A stretch of DNA of 64,000 bases from a virus. Positions 61,462-64,000 of the stretch are shown piece by piece; position 1 is the stretch's first letter, and every line of letters starts with the position of its first letter. Position numbers and translations under genes: made by a program. Where the stretch lies: IMG/VR virus record IMGVR_UViG_3300017697_000016, positions 1 to 64,000 of that record; one strand, written 5' to 3'. The notes under the pieces were generated by a model, which did not search any database, was not told where the DNA came from, and saw only the letters and a list, made by a program, of their open reading frames with translations.

Positions 61462-64000
61462 TTACCCAAAGATTAGAGTATATTCTAAGATAAGATCTTG
61501 CATCTCATCTTCGCTGATTGTTGCTGCACTACCTGCGGCTGTAACAAAGGTATTACCGTCCCATGTTTCAAGAACTACTTCTTCTGTATTCCAACGCATC
61601 ATACCTATTTCAGGTGTGAAACTAGGACGCTCTGCACTAGTTCCTGCTGGCAGAACAAATGCTCCAGACGAATTAAATTTAGCTTTGCCGTATCCTCTAT
61701 TTGCAAATATCAGAGCAGCATTTGTATCGTTTATAAATTTATTTTGGCTTATCTTAATTTGATCTAATACTAGCTTCCCAGTGCCATTTGCAACTAAGTC
61801 TAGATCGCTATTAGAGTTAGTTGTTCTAACCGTTGACCCTTGCATACTTATGTCGTCAACAGATAGACCGTGTATTGTTAGTCCTGCAGAATCAACGTAT
61901 CCAACTTGATTACTTAATACATTTAGATCAATAGTATCATTTGTAGGATGTGCTAGTACACTTGTTTGTCTATTACTCGAGTAAACTCCGCCAAAAGAAA
62001 CAACTTTATTTAAATCATTATAACCTTCAAACACACTATCGTCAGTATTGAATCTCAATGATGTTGATTCAACAAACCGCTGGGCCGACGTACCTGTAGG
62101 TAATTTTAATGCGCCAGTAGCACTTATTAGTAATTCATTAGTTGCTGTTAAATTAATAGGCCCAACCGCAGATTTAATTGTATTATTATTGACTTGGAGG
62201 TCTTCTAGTTTTACATCTTTAGTTAATGATCTAAGTTCTAGATTTGAATTAGATTCTGTAGTAGTAATAACATTATCAAACAAGGTTGTATTATTACTGC
62301 TAACAAAGTTCTCTGCTGCTATGTCATTAGTAACATTTGTAACGCCTAGTGTTAATGTCCCAATTGATGCATTGTTTAATATTAGCAAATCATTTGAAGT
62401 AAAGTCAATTACTCCAGATCCATTGGCTCTAAGTTCTAAATTTTCGTTTGAGTCGACAGTTTCAATAACGTTATCATTAAACAGCACATCGTCAAACTGT
62501 ACTTGGCTTTCAATGTTTGAAGTACTAACTGTAACATTACCTGTTATTGTTAAGTCGCCTAATTGATTTCGTGTTCCTGTTTGTACTATATTTCCGTTAA
62601 TAGATAATTCGTCAATATCTGTAGTGCCGTTAACTGTTAAATTTTGATCTAATGTAACATTATTATTTTTAACAGTAACAATTCTTCCAGTGGTTGCACG
62701 TAACTCTAAATTTTCATTTGAAGTTGTTGTTGAGATGAAATTATCGTCGATCTCAATAATACTGTCTGTAATAATTATTTCGTTTAATGCTAAGTCTTGA
62801 TCAATAATAATATTATTAGCATATATGTCTCTTGCTGTAAGATTATTGGTAATGTTAACATTGCCTTTAGAAAAACTAACATTGCCAGTTCCTGCTGCTT
62901 TTAATATAAAATCTGCTCTAAAATAATCTCCGCTAAAAATATTACTATTATATTTTCCAGGGTTAGCAAATTCATCTTCTAATAGAACTTCAACGGCTGT
63001 ATATAAAAATTCATCGTAATCAACATTATTTGTTGTGCCATTTGCAATGTATTGTAACCAAGCTAATCTATCAGCTGATGTAAGTGTACCGCTTTGATTA
63101 ACATCAACATAGTTATTGTTAATAAGATAATTAATTAAATTTTGCTCTGTCAGTGCATAAGTTTCGACTGGTAATAAAGTACCATTAACTATTAGGTTTA
63201 TAATAGCTGGAATAGATTCATCGTCATTAATAAAACTTGGGTTTAGTCTTAGATCTTCTCTAAAGTTTTTTATTACGTTATCGTTGAAATTAAAATTTGC
63301 TAACGTAGCTTCGTTACTAATAGTTAGTGCGCCTGTTTGATCAATATCACCTGTTTGATCAATATCACCCGTTTGTGTCTTACTTCCAGTTTGCGTCACT
63401 GTGCCTGTTAAGTTTACATCTAAAGGAATAATAGTTTCAACTAATCCAATATCTTCGATAATAGAAACATTGTCCCATCTCACTTGTGCATTTTCTGAAC
63501 GAAAAATAACGTTAACTATATTACTTGTAGGAACAAATGATGTAGTATATTGTACGTTAGTTTGTCCTTCTAAATCTGCATAAAACTTTCCAAATAGGTC
63601 ACCTACTCCTGATTCAACTAATCGTATATAATACTCAGCATCGCCTACACCGTCAATTGCATTAATAAAATCTGCTGTTAAAATATAAGTTTTTCCTGGA
63701 ACAACTGTTACTTCTTGAGATACGTTTCTAGCAGACCCGATTGAACTAATATACAAGTTGCCTAGGAAGGCCCCCGCTGTGCCGCCGCCTGCTTGACTCC
63801 ATCCAGTTAAGTTAGACGTAAATGTTCCGTTATTAATAAGTTCAGGACCATATTGGTAAGAAATAAAACTATTTTTAAAATTAGTAAGTTTATTAACATT
63901 AAAGTCTTGATCAAATGCTACACTACTAGTTGCTAAAATTTTACCAGTGCCACTTGCACGTAATTCAACATCATTATTAGTTACTGTCGTAGTAATATAA
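61462..64000 (-). CDS. Tail-fibre protein with jelly-roll and EF-hand/dockerin-like segments (5' end outside window)
   Basis: The frame is open from 64000 to the stop at 61462, so the N-terminus is not seen; the first codons visible (YITTTVTNNDVELRASGTG) already show the fibre repeat. Five or six such repeats occur. A carbohydrate-binding-like jelly roll (PELINNGTFTSNLTGW, then GKTYILTADFINAIDG) spans about 63,850-63,490. An 18-bp duplication encoding QTGDID-QTGDID follows at 63332-63367. Near 63,050-63,130 a loop DVNQSGTLTSADRLAWL resembles an EF-hand or dockerin calcium site. The C-terminus (GMMRWNTEEVVLETWDGNTF) matches the end modules of the 1582-aa fibre. Its likely role is a host-contacting fibre. 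Confidence 0.78.
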   Translation of the reverse strand, partial: YITTTVTNNDVELRASGTGKILATSSVAFDQDFNVNKLTNFKNSFISYQYGPELINNGTFTSNLTGWSQAGGGTAGAFLGNLYISSIGSARNVSQEVTVVPGKTYILTADFINAIDGVGDAEYYIRLVESGVGDLFGKFYADLEGQTNVQYTTSFVPTSNIVNVIFRSENAQVRWDNVSIIEDIGLVETIIPLDVNLTGTVTQTGSKTQTGDIDQTGDIDQTGALTISNEATLANFNFNDNVIKNFREDLRLNPSFINDDESIPAIINLIVNGTLLPVETYALTEQNLINYLINNNYVDVNQSGTLTSADRLAWLQYIANGTTNNVDYDEFLYTAVEVLLEDEFANPGKYNSNIFSGDYFRADFILKAAGTGNVSFSKGNVNITNNLTARDIYANNIIIDQDLALNEIIITDSIIEIDDNFISTTTSNENLELRATTGRIVTVKNNNVTLDQNLTVNGTTDIDELSINGNIVQTGTRNQLGDLTITGNVTVSTSNIESQVQFDDVLFNDNVIETVDSNENLELRANGSGVIDFTSNDLLILNNASIGTLTLGVTNVTNDIAAENFVSSNNTTLFDNVITTTESNSNLELRSLTKDVKLEDLQVNNNTIKSAVGPINLTATNELLISATGALKLPTGTSAQRFVESTSLRFNTDDSVFEGYNDLNKVVSFGGVYSSNRQTSVLAHPTNDTIDLNVLSNQVGYVDSAGLTIHGLSVDDISMQGSTVRTTNSNSDLDLVANGTGKLVLDQIKISQNKFINDTNAALIFANRGYGKAKFNSSGAFVLPAGTSAERPSFTPEIGMMRWNTEEVVLETWDGNTFVTAAGSAATISEDEMQDLILEYTLIFG
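63332..63367. repeat. 18-bp direct repeat in fibre gene
   Basis: cctgtttgatcaatatca occurs twice in tandem with no mismatch, and a partial third copy follows (cccgtttgtg). It encodes QTGDID repeats in frame, a sign of recent slippage. Confidence 0.85.

Noticed and set aside
63754-63756. TTG as the start of the right-most fibre gene
   Set aside because: The frame remains open upstream to the window edge and continues the fibre repeat pattern, so the gene is a partial one.
1-64000. tRNA genes, attachment sites, integrase or insertion sequences
   Set aside because: I saw no cloverleaf-like sequence, transposase or recombinase motif on reading both strands, though a tRNA scan was not run.

Overview
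This AT-rich window looks like a late, structural region of a T4-like marine myovirus (cyanophage or pelagiphage type). The evidence is a set of T4-type head-completion, packaging, neck and tail genes (gp16, gp4, gp19, gp18, gp13, gp14, gp15), very long tail-fibre genes and recurring T4-type late promoter boxes (variants of TATAAATA). No photosynthesis gene, integrase, tRNA or CRISPR array was seen, so the host cannot be fixed from this window; a marine cyanobacterium or an alphaproteobacterium such as SAR11 are both possible.

Layout. (1) 1-8373, minus strand: tail sheath, tail tube, a second tube-fold protein, a small conserved protein, head-completion nuclease gp4, small terminase gp16 and two conserved proteins, the last carrying near-perfect 60-bp tandem repeats and running off the left edge. 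(2) 8491-10375: a zinc-finger/HNH-like gene converging on a dNMP kinase that has its own sigma70-like promoter, a small ORF, and neck protein gp13. (3) 10419-13237, plus strand: gp14 and gp15, fired from a late promoter back-to-back with that of gp13. (4) 13251-28927: an accessory island with a NUDIX hydrolase, a cupin, four flavin-dependent tryptophan-halogenase-like proteins, twelve predicted non-haem Fe(II)/2-oxoglutarate oxygenases (one JmjC-like), a DUF6065-like protein and a small coiled-coil protein. Most island genes overlap by 1-55 bases and read as translationally coupled operons. (5) 29048-64000, minus strand: the adhesion apparatus, consisting of small structural proteins, three tandem glycine/histidine-rich fibre-tip-like paralogues, a 592-aa fibre protein, two giant paralogues (4018 and 3033 aa), a 1582-aa beta-helical fibre and a partial fibre that continues past the right edge.

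How it fits together. Regions 1-3 build and close the head, neck and contractile tail; region 5 supplies side or tail fibres and baseplate-associated adhesins. The island in region 4 is the most unusual part: a dense collection of halogenases and hydroxylases with no biosynthetic megasynthase, no flavin reductase and no transporter in view. Two explanations fit. The enzymes may modify proteins or peptides, possibly the phage's own Trp/Tyr/His-rich tail proteins encoded next door, or they may modify host or environmental metabolites. Phage halogenases are known (the cyanophage enzyme VirX1), and 2OG oxygenases are common in T4-like marine phages, but this density and arrangement deserves direct study. 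Gene functions are recognised from sequence motifs only; no database search was run.
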